A stretch of DNA of 64,000 nt from an uncultured Cyclobacteriaceae bacterium (GTDB taxonomy: Bacteria > Bacteroidota > Bacteroidia > Cytophagales > Cyclobacteriaceae), in NCBI GenBank assembly GCA_937146645.1, contig CAKZRQ010000013.1, positions 310,001 to 374,000 of the forward strand, written 5' to 3'. The notes under the pieces are model-generated. The model did not search any database. It was not told the origin of the DNA and saw nothing but the letters and a program-made list of their open reading frames with translations. Made by a program: the position numbers and the translations under genes. This document shows positions 26,368 to 34,456 of the stretch, in pieces. Within the stretch, counting starts at the first letter, position 1. Each line of letters begins with the position of its first letter.

Positions 26368-27767
26368 GAAAGATAGCCCTACTGATTTTTGCAGCATTAG
26401 CATTATACTCCTGTAAGTCTGGAAAGAACTACCAGGGAGTAGAAATTGAAATTCCGGATCAATATCGATTCACTGATTCCAGCTATACTCAGGTGATCGA
26501 TACAGTGAGAGTGGATACCCTGAAGGTGGACTCATTAGTGAATATCAATTGGTTTGAAATTTATGAGGATCCAGTTTTGGATACCTTGATTACCAAAGCT
26601 CTTGAAAATAATCTGGATTTAATGATTGCTGCTGAGAACATTCAGCAGGCCCAAAGCGCATTGGTCATTCAAAAATCTCAGATGCTACCGAATATCGGCT
26701 ATTCGGCTGGTGCCGAAAGAGGAAATACGCTTGCCCAGAACTTCGGCAACACCTCTAACTTATTTACTGGCTTTGGTCAGGTGAATTGGGAAATAGACTT
26801 CTGGGGTAAGTTCAGAAGACTCAACGAGGCCGCGCGGGCGAATATTCTGGCAAGTGAAGAAGGTTATAGATCGGCCAAGCTCAGTCTGATGACCACTGTG
26901 GCGACTTCCTATTTCCAATTGCTGGAGTATAAAATGAGACTTGAAATCTCACAGGAGACTTATGCCCTTCGAGACAGTATGGAGACGATTATCGAGGAGC
27001 GTTTCGATAAGGGAATTATTGCCGAAATAGATTTGAATCAGGCCCAAATCCAAAAGGCAATTGCCCAGGGAAGTGTACCCGTTTGGGAGAGGCTTATCTC
27101 CCAAACAGAGCATTTACTGAGTGTTTTGGTTGGGGAGCTTCCGCAAGCCATTGAAACAGGAACGCCATTAATTGATCAGTCCTTAGATCTGAGTGTTCCT
27201 GAAGGATTACCTAGTCAACTTTTGGCTCGAAGACCTGATATTCTTTTCGCTGAGCAGGACCTCATAGCATCTAATGCTTTGGTGGGTGCAGCGAAAGCTA
27301 ATCGACTTCCAAATATTTCCCTTACAGGTCTTCTTGGTGTTGCGGGAACTCAGTTTAGCAGTTTGGGATCTGCAGGAGCAGCATGGAATCTTGGTGGTTC
27401 TTTGGTAGGCCCCTTGTTTAATTGGGGTGCTCTTCAGCGTCAGGTTGATATTGAAGAAAGTAGAACAAGGCAAGCTGTACTGAATTATGAGGCAACGGTT
27501 TTAAATGCTTTTGCTGAAGTAGAGAATCTGTTAGTGAATATCGAGTCACTTCAGACGGAGATGATTGCTAGAGAGGCTCATGTCAAGGCGGCTGTTCGTG
27601 CACAGTTCTTATCTCAAGAGCGATATAATCAAGGGGTGACTAGTTATTTGGAATACCTGGAATCTCAGCAGCAGGCCTTTGATTCTCAATTGAATCTGGC
27701 GGGAACTAAGTCAGAACTCTTGAGCAGTTATGCTCAGCTCTATGCAGCCCTTGGTGGAGGATGGTAG
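26364..27767 (+). CDS. TolC/NodT-family outer-membrane efflux lipoprotein
   Basis: The 467-residue outer-membrane channel of the same pump. The lipobox ends at Cys17 (ALALYSC). The two halves of the outer-membrane efflux domain are recognisable: INWFEIYEDPVLDTLITKAL near residue 70, FGQVNWEIDFWGKFRRL near 145, and LPSQLLARRPDILFAEQDL near 280. The last is the NodT-type signature. The ATGA overlap with the pump gene supports one transcript. No clear terminator is seen in the 129 bp after it, which otherwise hold only the leader of the next gene. Confidence 0.94.
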   Translation: MRKIALLIFAALALYSCKSGKNYQGVEIEIPDQYRFTDSSYTQVIDTVRVDTLKVDSLVNINWFEIYEDPVLDTLITKALENNLDLMIAAENIQQAQSALVIQKSQMLPNIGYSAGAERGNTLAQNFGNTSNLFTGFGQVNWEIDFWGKFRRLNEAARANILASEEGYRSAKLSLMTTVATSYFQLLEYKMRLEISQETYALRDSMETIIEERFDKGIIAEIDLNQAQIQKAIAQGSVPVWERLISQTEHLLSVLVGELPQAIETGTPLIDQSLDLSVPEGLPSQLLARRPDILFAEQDLIASNALVGAAKANRLPNISLTGLLGVAGTQFSSLGSAGAAWNLGGSLVGPLFNWGALQRQVDIEESRTRQAVLNYEATVLNAFAEVENLLVNIESLQTEMIAREAHVKAAVRAQFLSQERYNQGVTSYLEYLESQQQAFDSQLNLAGTKSELLSSYAQLYAALGGGW

Positions 27768-27896
27768 TTCTTAAGAATTGCTGAGTAGTAAGGGCTTACC
27801 ATGAAAAATAGAGCCAATCGTGTAATTCCATCTTTCTGATTTGTTAGTTAATCGAACCTTAGATTATTTTAGGGTTCATAGATTTATTCCCCCTCC

Positions 27897-29066
27897 ATGA
27901 AAAGAATTCTCCCTTTCGTTGTACTGCTCATAGTGCTTAGCAGTCATGACATGTTTCTTAAGCTAGACAACTTTTTTCTCAAGCCTAATTCGGACTCGGT
28001 CATTCAATTATTAAATGGCACATTCGAACGAAGTGAAAATGTCATCACCAGAGATCGAATGCTGGATGTGAGCCTTGTAGGAATGGGATATAGAACCGAG
28101 ATGGATACTTCCTTTTGGTACGAAGATGACAGTACTACCTATCTTCGGATTTCTACTGGAGAGGCTGGAACCTACATGGCAGGTGTTTCTACAGCGGCTA
28201 GAAACATTGAAATGGATGCCGAAGCATTCAATGGTTACTTAGAGCACGACGGAGTTCTGGATATGTTGGAATGGAGGAAGGAGAATAATGCCATGGATCA
28301 GCCAGCTGTCGAAAAGTATTCAAAGCACGTAAAGACGATTTTTCAAGTAGGTGAAGAATTGACGGATGATTGGAATGTGGAATTGGGTTACCCAATTGAA
28401 TTTGTTCCTTTAGAAAATCCATATGACACGCATCCTGGGCATGATTTTCAAGTGAAATTGCTTTGGCAAGGAGAGCCATTAAAGGATCAATTGGTTTACG
28501 TGGGGTATAAAGAAGGAGGACATGGACACAGCCATGACCATGATCACGATCACGACCATAGTCATGACCATGGGGATGAACATCATTCACACGATGATCA
28601 TGACCACTCGCATGAGGGAGAACATAGCCACGATGATGGACACACGCACTCTCATGATGAGGATCATGACCACTCCCATGATTCTGGAGAGCATACTCAT
28701 GAAGATGGCAGTACTCATAGTCATGATCATGATGAAGAAGGCCATGATGGACATACCCACGATTCAGTCATGCAGCTTAGAACTGATGCGAATGGGGTTG
28801 TTTCTGTACCTCTTTCAGCAAAAGGAGTTTGGTTTCTCCGAACGATCTATATGGAGCTTAAATCAGAGGATGGATTAACGCACGAATCAAATTGGGCAAC
28901 GCTAACCTTCGCGGTGGGTGATGGATTGGGTCACACCCACGATCACTCCCATGACGAACATGAACACGATCATGAAGATGAGGGAATTCCTTCCTATGTA
29001 TTCTGGGTTGGAAGCTTTATCCTTCTTGGCATTCTATTTTTCTGGTTTAATCGAAAGAAATCATGA
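27897..29066 (+). CDS. DUF4198-like exported protein with long His-rich insertion
   Basis: A 389-residue exported protein, probably a periplasmic metal-binding component. A short signal sequence (residues 1-16) is followed by HDMFLKLDNFFLKP, like the start of mature DUF4198/NikK-type proteins. A beta-sandwich part covers about 17-205. Residues 209-289 are extremely His/Asp-rich (about 30 His) and interrupt a second Ig-like domain that resumes at MQLRTDANGVVSVPL. A shorter His cluster lies at 346-359, before one C-terminal membrane segment (365-383) and RKKS. It overlaps the HupE-like permease gene by 4 bp. This strongly suggests nickel, cobalt, zinc or copper handling; which metal is unknown. 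Confidence 0.8.
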   Translation: MKRILPFVVLLIVLSSHDMFLKLDNFFLKPNSDSVIQLLNGTFERSENVITRDRMLDVSLVGMGYRTEMDTSFWYEDDSTTYLRISTGEAGTYMAGVSTAARNIEMDAEAFNGYLEHDGVLDMLEWRKENNAMDQPAVEKYSKHVKTIFQVGEELTDDWNVELGYPIEFVPLENPYDTHPGHDFQVKLLWQGEPLKDQLVYVGYKEGGHGHSHDHDHDHDHSHDHGDEHHSHDDHDHSHEGEHSHDDGHTHSHDEDHDHSHDSGEHTHEDGSTHSHDHDEEGHDGHTHDSVMQLRTDANGVVSVPLSAKGVWFLRTIYMELKSEDGLTHESNWATLTFAVGDGLGHTHDHSHDEHEHDHEDEGIPSYVFWVGSFILLGILFFWFNRKKS

Positions 29067-29749
29067 CCAGTAAAAATCTTAGATACCTTCTTCTTCCTCT
29101 TTTATTGATTTTGCCGAAAATGCTATTTGCTCATGACGTGAGTGAAGGCGATCAGGAAATACTTGATAATGGAGGTCTATTCTCCTATCTCTGGGTTGGG
29201 GCCAAGCACATGCTTACCGGATATGATCATCTCCTTTTTCTTGGAGGGGTGATTTTTTATCTGAAAAATTTTAAGGACATCGTGAAGTTCATCACGGTCT
29301 TCACACTTGGACATAGTATCACCCTTATAGGAGCCACCTACTTAGGAATCAAAGTGGATGAGCACCTAATAGATGCGGTTATTGGCTTGAGTGTACTTTA
29401 TAAAGGATTTGAAAACCTAGGAGGCTTCGAAAAAATATTCAAAGTTTCATCTCCAAATCTCCTGGGGATGGTTTTCTCATTTGGACTTATTCATGGACTG
29501 GGTCTGTCGACCAGGTTACAATCCTTTGCCATGGGCGAGGATAATATCCTTGCAAAGATTATCAGCTTTAATGTTGGCGTGGAGCTTGGTCAGGTTGGAG
29601 CCTTGATTCCAATAATCTTCGTGATTAACCTTTGGAGGTCAAAGAAAAGCTATGACTCTTTCTACAAGGCAGCAAATGTCTATTTGGTCATAGCAGGTAT
29701 TGCACTCACGGCCTATCAGCTTTGGGGATATTTTGGTGGAGGCCATTAA
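29063..29749 (+). CDS. HupE/UreJ_2-family membrane protein, putative metal permease
   Basis: A 228-residue integral membrane protein. The signal peptide (about 1-23) would leave a mature N-terminus beginning His-Asp. Six hydrophobic segments follow, carrying polar residues suited to metal passage: His49, Asp55 and His56 in GAKHMLTGYDHLLFL, His84 in FTLGHSITL, and His144 in FGLIHGLGL. This motif set is characteristic of HupE/UreJ-type proteins, some of which transport nickel or cobalt. No hydrogenase or urease gene is in the window. It is translationally coupled to the His-rich partner by a 4-bp overlap. The metal specificity is not known. Confidence 0.85.
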   Translation: MTSKNLRYLLLPLLLILPKMLFAHDVSEGDQEILDNGGLFSYLWVGAKHMLTGYDHLLFLGGVIFYLKNFKDIVKFITVFTLGHSITLIGATYLGIKVDEHLIDAVIGLSVLYKGFENLGGFEKIFKVSSPNLLGMVFSFGLIHGLGLSTRLQSFAMGEDNILAKIISFNVGVELGQVGALIPIIFVINLWRSKKSYDSFYKAANVYLVIAGIALTAYQLWGYFGGGH

Positions 29750-29799
29750 TTATCTGTATTGTAGCAGTTAAGGGCTCAGCTTTTTTTCTAATCAGAACT

Positions 29800-29821
29800 G
29801 TGATTTTCTTTTCAAAATCAC
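29800..29821. repeat. Short inverted repeat before the tail-collar gene
   Basis: GTGATTTT (29800-29807) and AAAATCAC (29814-29821) form a perfect 8-bp dyad with a 6-bp loop, 32 bp before the ATG at 29853. It could be an operator or a weak hairpin between the HupE gene and the next gene. The preceding 29781-29787 T-run (after GGGCTCAGC) may mark transcription termination. Confidence 0.35.
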
Positions 29822-29852
29822 TAACTTATTGAAACACAGTATTTTTTAATGG

Positions 29853-30635
29853 ATGGCTAAGAAACGAGATCCTTTTAATCGTAGAAAAAAGCTTGGGGAT
29901 AAGCTGGAAAAAAAATCTATTGATCCCAGGCTTGACAAAAATCTACTAAGGAAAAAACCCGTAATAAAAAAGCCAATCCCAGAGGAACCAGAACCAGAAG
30001 AGGATAATACCAGTACTTCTTCCGGTGATACCGAAGACACTTCGGGAACCTCAGGGAATAATCAAAATACAGGAGGGACCTCGCAAAGCTCGAGTGGACC
30101 GAGTTCATCCTCCTCATCTTCAAGCTCTTTTAATTCAGGAAGTATGGAAAGTTTTATCGGTGAAATTCGCATGTTTGGAGGTAATTTCGCGCCCAGAGGA
30201 TGGGCCCTTTGTGATGGACAGCTATTACCAATTTCTCAACACAGTGCGTTATTTTCAATTCTTGGAACTATTTATGGTGGCGATGGTAGAACAACGTTTG
30301 CTCTGCCTGATCTTAGAGGCAGGGTCGCGGTTCACCCGGGACATGGACCAGGACTTAGTGATTACAGGGTAGGTGAAAAAGGAGGGAGTGAACATACCAC
30401 CCTTAATAGCACTCAAATGCCTAATCATAGTCACAGCCATAGCCATGAGTTAAAGAAAACCTCAGATCCAGATGAATTTGGCTCAACCCATGCCTTTCAT
30501 GAAGTAAAAACTAATCAGGCACAAGACATAAACCTGGGAAATACTGGTGGAAATCAATCCTTTGACTTGCGGCAGCCTTTCCTAGGAGTCCATTATATTA
30601 TTTGTCTTCAAGGAATTTATCCTTCCAGAAGCTAA
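29853..30635 (+). CDS. Phage tail-collar-domain protein (MdpB-like)
   Basis: A 260-residue protein with three parts. The N-terminus (1-45) is highly basic, then a Thr/Ser/Gly/Asn-rich low-complexity linker (about 50-105) follows. The tail-collar domain starts at about residue 107 (FIGEIRMFGGNFAPRGWALC, with PDLRGRVAVHPGHGPGLSDY). The same domain occurs in the microcystin-dependent MdpB proteins of many non-phage bacteria. The C-terminus holds a His-rich HSHSHSHE run. There is no signal peptide and no other phage gene nearby, so it is a stand-alone collar protein rather than prophage. Its function is unknown. Confidence 0.85.
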   Translation: MAKKRDPFNRRKKLGDKLEKKSIDPRLDKNLLRKKPVIKKPIPEEPEPEEDNTSTSSGDTEDTSGTSGNNQNTGGTSQSSSGPSSSSSSSSSFNSGSMESFIGEIRMFGGNFAPRGWALCDGQLLPISQHSALFSILGTIYGGDGRTTFALPDLRGRVAVHPGHGPGLSDYRVGEKGGSEHTTLNSTQMPNHSHSHSHELKKTSDPDEFGSTHAFHEVKTNQAQDINLGNTGGNQSFDLRQPFLGVHYIICLQGIYPSRS

Positions 30636-30652
30636 TGCCAGCAAGCTTAGTG

Positions 30653-31489
30653 TTAGAAAACGGGCTGGAAGTTCACAGGTGGACTTTTCTTCTTGGTCAG
30701 GTCCAGATTGTGGTAAACTGACAATCGAATCAAATCCCGATTAACGTAGTCTATTCCTGAAGACTTTTGTTGCCAACTTTTCGCATACCCAACCTGAAAT
30801 TGAATTTTATCATTCAGGATATATCCCATCCCTACGAAAAGACGATTGTCTTCAAATGGGTTACGAATGATCGTTTTACCCGTTTGCATGAAGATTTCAT
30901 TGTAAAGAGATAAAAAATAGGTGCCAGGTTGAAACTTATAGGAATTCAGAGGTATATATGATGAAATCTTGTATCGCCAACGATAGGTTAATTCAAATGG
31001 AGAACCAACATAGTAATCTCTTCTCCAGCGTTGCTCGGTCCTTAATTGATGGTAAATTTTGGCTTTGCCAATTGGCATGATGAATAAAGCTTGTTGCCAA
31101 AATCGAAATTGATTTACCACGTTATCATAGGGTTCTTCCTGCTCTGCATATTCTGGGGGTGCCCAATAAAAAGGAGTCACAATTCCACCTGTGATTTCCA
31201 AGTTCTTATTGATAATGTAGCTGAGCCCAAACCTTAGGTAGATCTGCCCCATATTTTGCACCAGCTGATCTCTTGTCCTAAGATGATATTCACCGTAATA
31301 GAAGAGCTTCTTTCCAATCCTGTATTTCGTATATAAACCGTTCCAAAGCTCAGATCTCCTTGAGGTCTTACGTTCCTCTTCCTCCGTTTCGTCTTGCGAA
31401 AACCCTGTCATTGGAAGTGCGAGAAGGACTACGCAAAGAATTGCAGGCACTGCCTTTTTTAGCGAAGATGTGAAAATATCAAACCTCAT
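30653..31489 (-). CDS. DUF2490 outer-membrane protein
   Basis: A 278-residue secreted protein, probably an outer-membrane beta-barrel. A basic start and a signal peptide (about 1-31, ending GFSQ) precede the DUF2490 core. Typical features are LYTKYRIGKKLFYYGEYHLR, LRTEQRWRRDY and LYNEIFMQTG near residues 195-205. Alternating-hydrophobicity strands run throughout, and the last residue is the aromatic Phe favoured by barrel proteins. Its start overlaps the stop of the preceding 656-residue gene by 4 bp, so they are made together. The function of DUF2490 is not established. Confidence 0.82.
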   Translation of the reverse strand: MRFDIFTSSLKKAVPAILCVVLLALPMTGFSQDETEEEERKTSRRSELWNGLYTKYRIGKKLFYYGEYHLRTRDQLVQNMGQIYLRFGLSYIINKNLEITGGIVTPFYWAPPEYAEQEEPYDNVVNQFRFWQQALFIMPIGKAKIYHQLRTEQRWRRDYYVGSPFELTYRWRYKISSYIPLNSYKFQPGTYFLSLYNEIFMQTGKTIIRNPFEDNRLFVGMGYILNDKIQFQVGYAKSWQQKSSGIDYVNRDLIRLSVYHNLDLTKKKSPPVNFQPVF

Positions 31490-33456
31490 ATCGACAGTAG
31501 CTTTTTAAGTTGGTTGACATTCCCTGAAACCTTTCGAATATTTCTTTCAAGTCTTTTGGTGTTTTTACCTTTCAGTTCTAGCAACCGGGCTTCTAATCCA
31601 TCCAAGTTAAGAAGGTGAACTTGAACTTCACGGAAATCTTCAGAATGCATGATGAAGTCCAGTTCATAGTCAATTATCGTTTCAGCCGCCAACATAAGTC
31701 CAGGCTGTCTCAACACTTCGAAGTCAGTTTCAAACGTGAAGGGATCAAGAGTGCTATCAGTAAATTCAACCTTTAGGGTATCCACCAGGCTCTCATATCG
31801 AGATAGCTCAGGCAAGGTTTTTTCTAGGAAAAGAAACAATTCGATAATCTCGTCCCCTAATTCAGCCTTATCCAGAAAGCCTTCTGTTTCATTGTATTCA
31901 TCTAGCAGGTTCTGATAGTTATCCACACTGATGTTTTGGTAGATGGAATCAAGAAGTGCTCGGTGACGCTCATTGGTAGGTTGGATTGAACGTTTAATTC
32001 GATTTACCCTGGACTGCTCCTGAAGAATTCTATCCTCAAGTACATCCAGCTCGTTTGTTTGTCTGAAATCGACCTGTTGCTTTTGGATAAAATCATCAAA
32101 GACCTGAAATTTTTCATATTCAGATTCCATGTGGGCAAGGAGGTCCACGCCAAGATTCTTTTGCTCAGAAAGCTCTGGAAATTCTAAAATCTTGGTCTGG
32201 ATCTCAGCGTCAAAACTATAGGATAGTTCTTCTTCCGTCTTAAGGAAGTTCAAGCCATCTCTCAGGTAATTCTCCGTATCGAAGTAGCGAATATCGCCAT
32301 TTCTCAATAGTTCGATTACCTTCTCGTAATTACCTATTTTACCACGCAGATAGTCGAAATAGGCAGCACTCAAGGCGAGAGAATCAGATGTATTTCTATT
32401 GAGAGAAAGAAAATCAAGTAGTGCTTTTCTTTTGGTTTCAGCCTTCATCTGATCATACAGGCTTATTATTTCATCATACCTCTCCTGATCATCTTCTGAA
32501 ATAGCGAAAACAAACCGTCGGGTTGATAGTGGATATTTTTTCAGTTTTCCATCCTCCGAAAAGAAATCCTCCTCAAACTGTAAAATCTTGCTTATGGCGT
32601 CTTCCAGAAGAAAAGTCCCTAGATATTGCTCCTGAAATTCTTCGCTGTTTTCCACATAGCCATCATTGAAAATCAAACCAAATGCTTGATCAGAAACCTT
32701 GTAGTCTACCTCGATTCCCTGGTTCAACGAATCTAGTTTTTCAATGGCATTGAAGAATACTACCTCGTCAAGTTTCTCATTGGTTTCTTCATTGACTTTG
32801 GCTAAGCCAATCAAAAATCCTTTTTCGTAGCGACGAGTCTCTTTGATCGACAGGTTACTATCAATGGAATAAATGAACTCCCATGCTCCAACCATCAAAC
32901 CCTCCTCGCTAATCTGACCGGATATCTGATAAGGAAGATCAGGATTTTGCGAGACAAAATTTACGGGACCTGAAAGGCTATCATTTTTGAAGTTGATGCT
33001 TTGAGCATCAAAGACATCGATATACTCTTCGCCTACTAATTGCTTTTCGGAATAGTCCCAGGTTCCTGCTAATGCGCCTTCATCATATGAAGCTTGAAGC
33101 TCGATTAGATCAGAAAACAAAGAGGCTTTAATCTCACGATCGAAGATGTCCTCAATATTGACTTCATAGGTTTCCTGATGGTATTTCCAATCCCCGGTCT
33201 TTAGATCGTCAACAAACACACCATTTGCCAGGAGCTTTCTGAATATGCCACTTTCCAGACTGTCCATTTTGCTATACGTGAATGAGAAAGGCCCATTTAG
33301 GATAGGTTCTAAATCAGCATCGAGCGTATAACTTAGCTCGGCAGTTCCTCGAAGACCCTTAAAAGTAAATCCACCCTCATAAGACCTCACCTCCTGTGAA
33401 AAGCTCAGCTGAGTGGACAGCAGAAACAATAAAAATCCTAAAACCTTTTTAAGCAT
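31486..33456 (-). CDS. Large exported protein of unknown function
   Basis: A 656-residue exported protein that I do not recognise. A signal peptide (1-20, MLKKVLGFLLFLLSTQLSFS) leads to an N-terminal region (about 30-230) with repeated beta-hairpin units, reminiscent of MORN-type repeats (GDWKYHQETYEV, GTWDYSEKQLVGEEYIDVFD, GAWEFIYSIDSN). The remaining part is acidic and mostly helical, with likely coiled coil near 470-500 (LDVLEDRILQEQSRVNRIKR). The ATG at 33456 is preferred to a TTG ten codons upstream. It is translationally coupled to the DUF2490 protein downstream, suggesting a joint envelope role. Confidence 0.7.
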   Translation of the reverse strand: MLKKVLGFLLFLLSTQLSFSQEVRSYEGGFTFKGLRGTAELSYTLDADLEPILNGPFSFTYSKMDSLESGIFRKLLANGVFVDDLKTGDWKYHQETYEVNIEDIFDREIKASLFSDLIELQASYDEGALAGTWDYSEKQLVGEEYIDVFDAQSINFKNDSLSGPVNFVSQNPDLPYQISGQISEEGLMVGAWEFIYSIDSNLSIKETRRYEKGFLIGLAKVNEETNEKLDEVVFFNAIEKLDSLNQGIEVDYKVSDQAFGLIFNDGYVENSEEFQEQYLGTFLLEDAISKILQFEEDFFSEDGKLKKYPLSTRRFVFAISEDDQERYDEIISLYDQMKAETKRKALLDFLSLNRNTSDSLALSAAYFDYLRGKIGNYEKVIELLRNGDIRYFDTENYLRDGLNFLKTEEELSYSFDAEIQTKILEFPELSEQKNLGVDLLAHMESEYEKFQVFDDFIQKQQVDFRQTNELDVLEDRILQEQSRVNRIKRSIQPTNERHRALLDSIYQNISVDNYQNLLDEYNETEGFLDKAELGDEIIELFLFLEKTLPELSRYESLVDTLKVEFTDSTLDPFTFETDFEVLRQPGLMLAAETIIDYELDFIMHSEDFREVQVHLLNLDGLEARLLELKGKNTKRLERNIRKVSGNVNQLKKLLSI

Positions 33457-33628
33457 TTTTCCGTACTGGCGAAAATCTTGCCACAAATGTCTAAAAAGGA
33501 TTGAGAAATGTCAAAGAAGTCCGCAACAAGGTAACCGATACTATAAGTTTATTACCGATTAACCATTAAATGGGCCTTTTATAGTTGGAGAAAATGAGGA
33601 GTGAAGTTCGGAAGGTTAGATGACTTGA

Positions 33629-34345
33629 TTAATTTTCTTTGTTTCTGTTCTTCGAGCCTGAGATACATCTTTTAGCGTAATCTTTATACCAAGCCACCTC
33701 GCATTCCTCAATGAAATTTTGCCATAGGGAGATTTCTTTTTGAGTGTCCTCCAATTTTAATAGATGTATTTCGGACGTCTTCCTATTCCATTTTATGTTA
33801 ATTCTTGAAAGCTCCGAAATTCTATCGGCTGAATCACCTTGTGTCTTTGGAAATCCAAGCTCCTCAGTTATTTCATTAATTAGGTAAGCGTATCCCTCTT
33901 GGAAGTCGTTTTCGGTTTTCTTAATCAAATGCACATACTCCTGGAGACAGCTAAGCTTATCGAATCCACTTGCCTGGTCAAATCGGTTGACTGCCTTTTC
34001 GAACCAAGAAAGGCCTTTTTCAAAATCTCCAATTTCACCATAGCATCGAATCAGCATTTGGATCGGAAATAGGTAAAACGGATCACTTTTCTCCATAAAG
34101 GTCAATTGCTTTTGGAAAAATTCGATCGCCAATTCAAATTTATTGGCATCCAGATAAGAATGAGCCTTGTATGATGCTAGATTTTTTTCTATCAGATTAT
34201 GATCAAAATCTACCCTTACTTTCTCGATCTCCGCTGTGATATAGTCTATTCTGGATTTATAATCTTTGCGATCAAAACCCATGTGGTAGTGAATGACCAC
34301 GTCTTTATCGAGTAGCTCCCTATGATTTTTCTTCTTTTTGCTCAT
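33629..34345 (-). CDS. TPR-like cytoplasmic protein
   Basis: A 238-residue soluble protein without a signal peptide. The N-terminus is lysine-rich (MSKKKKNHREL). Residues 60-140 hold tetratricopeptide-like helices (SYLDANKFELAIEFFQKQLT, CYGEIGDFEKGLSWFEKAVN). The C-terminal third is helical with a basic tail. No catalytic motif is visible; a protein-protein interaction role is likely. It stands alone: 172 bp separate it from the next gene downstream. A heptanucleotide tandem repeat begins 54 bp upstream of its ATG, where repeat length could influence its expression. Confidence 0.68.
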   Translation of the reverse strand: MSKKKKNHRELLDKDVVIHYHMGFDRKDYKSRIDYITAEIEKVRVDFDHNLIEKNLASYKAHSYLDANKFELAIEFFQKQLTFMEKSDPFYLFPIQMLIRCYGEIGDFEKGLSWFEKAVNRFDQASGFDKLSCLQEYVHLIKKTENDFQEGYAYLINEITEELGFPKTQGDSADRISELSRINIKWNRKTSEIHLLKLEDTQKEISLWQNFIEECEVAWYKDYAKRCISGSKNRNKEN

Positions 34346-34398
34346 AGTTTATATATGGCCTCTCCCGGCTCGGGATCGTAATGACGAAAATTTTATAC

Positions 34399-34454
34399 TT
34401 CACCTTTCACCCTTCACCCTTCACCCTTCACCCTTCACCCTTCACCCTTCATAC
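34399..34454. repeat. Heptanucleotide tandem repeat (TTCACCC)n
   Basis: Six perfect TTCACCC units run from 34406 to 34447. A degenerate TTCACCT unit precedes them and a TTCATAC-like unit follows, giving about eight units in 56 bp. The array begins 2 bp after the M14 peptidase stop and ends 54 bp before the next gene's ATG (both minus strand). The unit reads GGGTGAA on the transcribed strand. Seven is not a multiple of three and the array is intergenic, so copy-number change would alter spacing, not a reading frame. Confidence 0.95.
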
Positions 34455-34456
34455 TT

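Noticed and set aside
28522..28878. Met/Thr/Ile-rich open frame opposite in phase to the His-rich gene
   Set aside because: A by-product of the CAY/GAY codon run shifted by one base; no start context or family features.
27897..29749. Hydrogenase or urease accessory cluster
   Set aside because: HupE/UreJ similarity alone is not enough; no hydrogenase, urease or maturation gene lies in the window.
29853..30635. Prophage remnant
   Set aside because: Only a collar domain is present; neighbours are ordinary envelope genes and no integrase or structural phage gene is seen.
34399..34454. CRISPR-like repeat
   Set aside because: The unit is 7 bp and directly tandem with no spacers; no cas gene is near.
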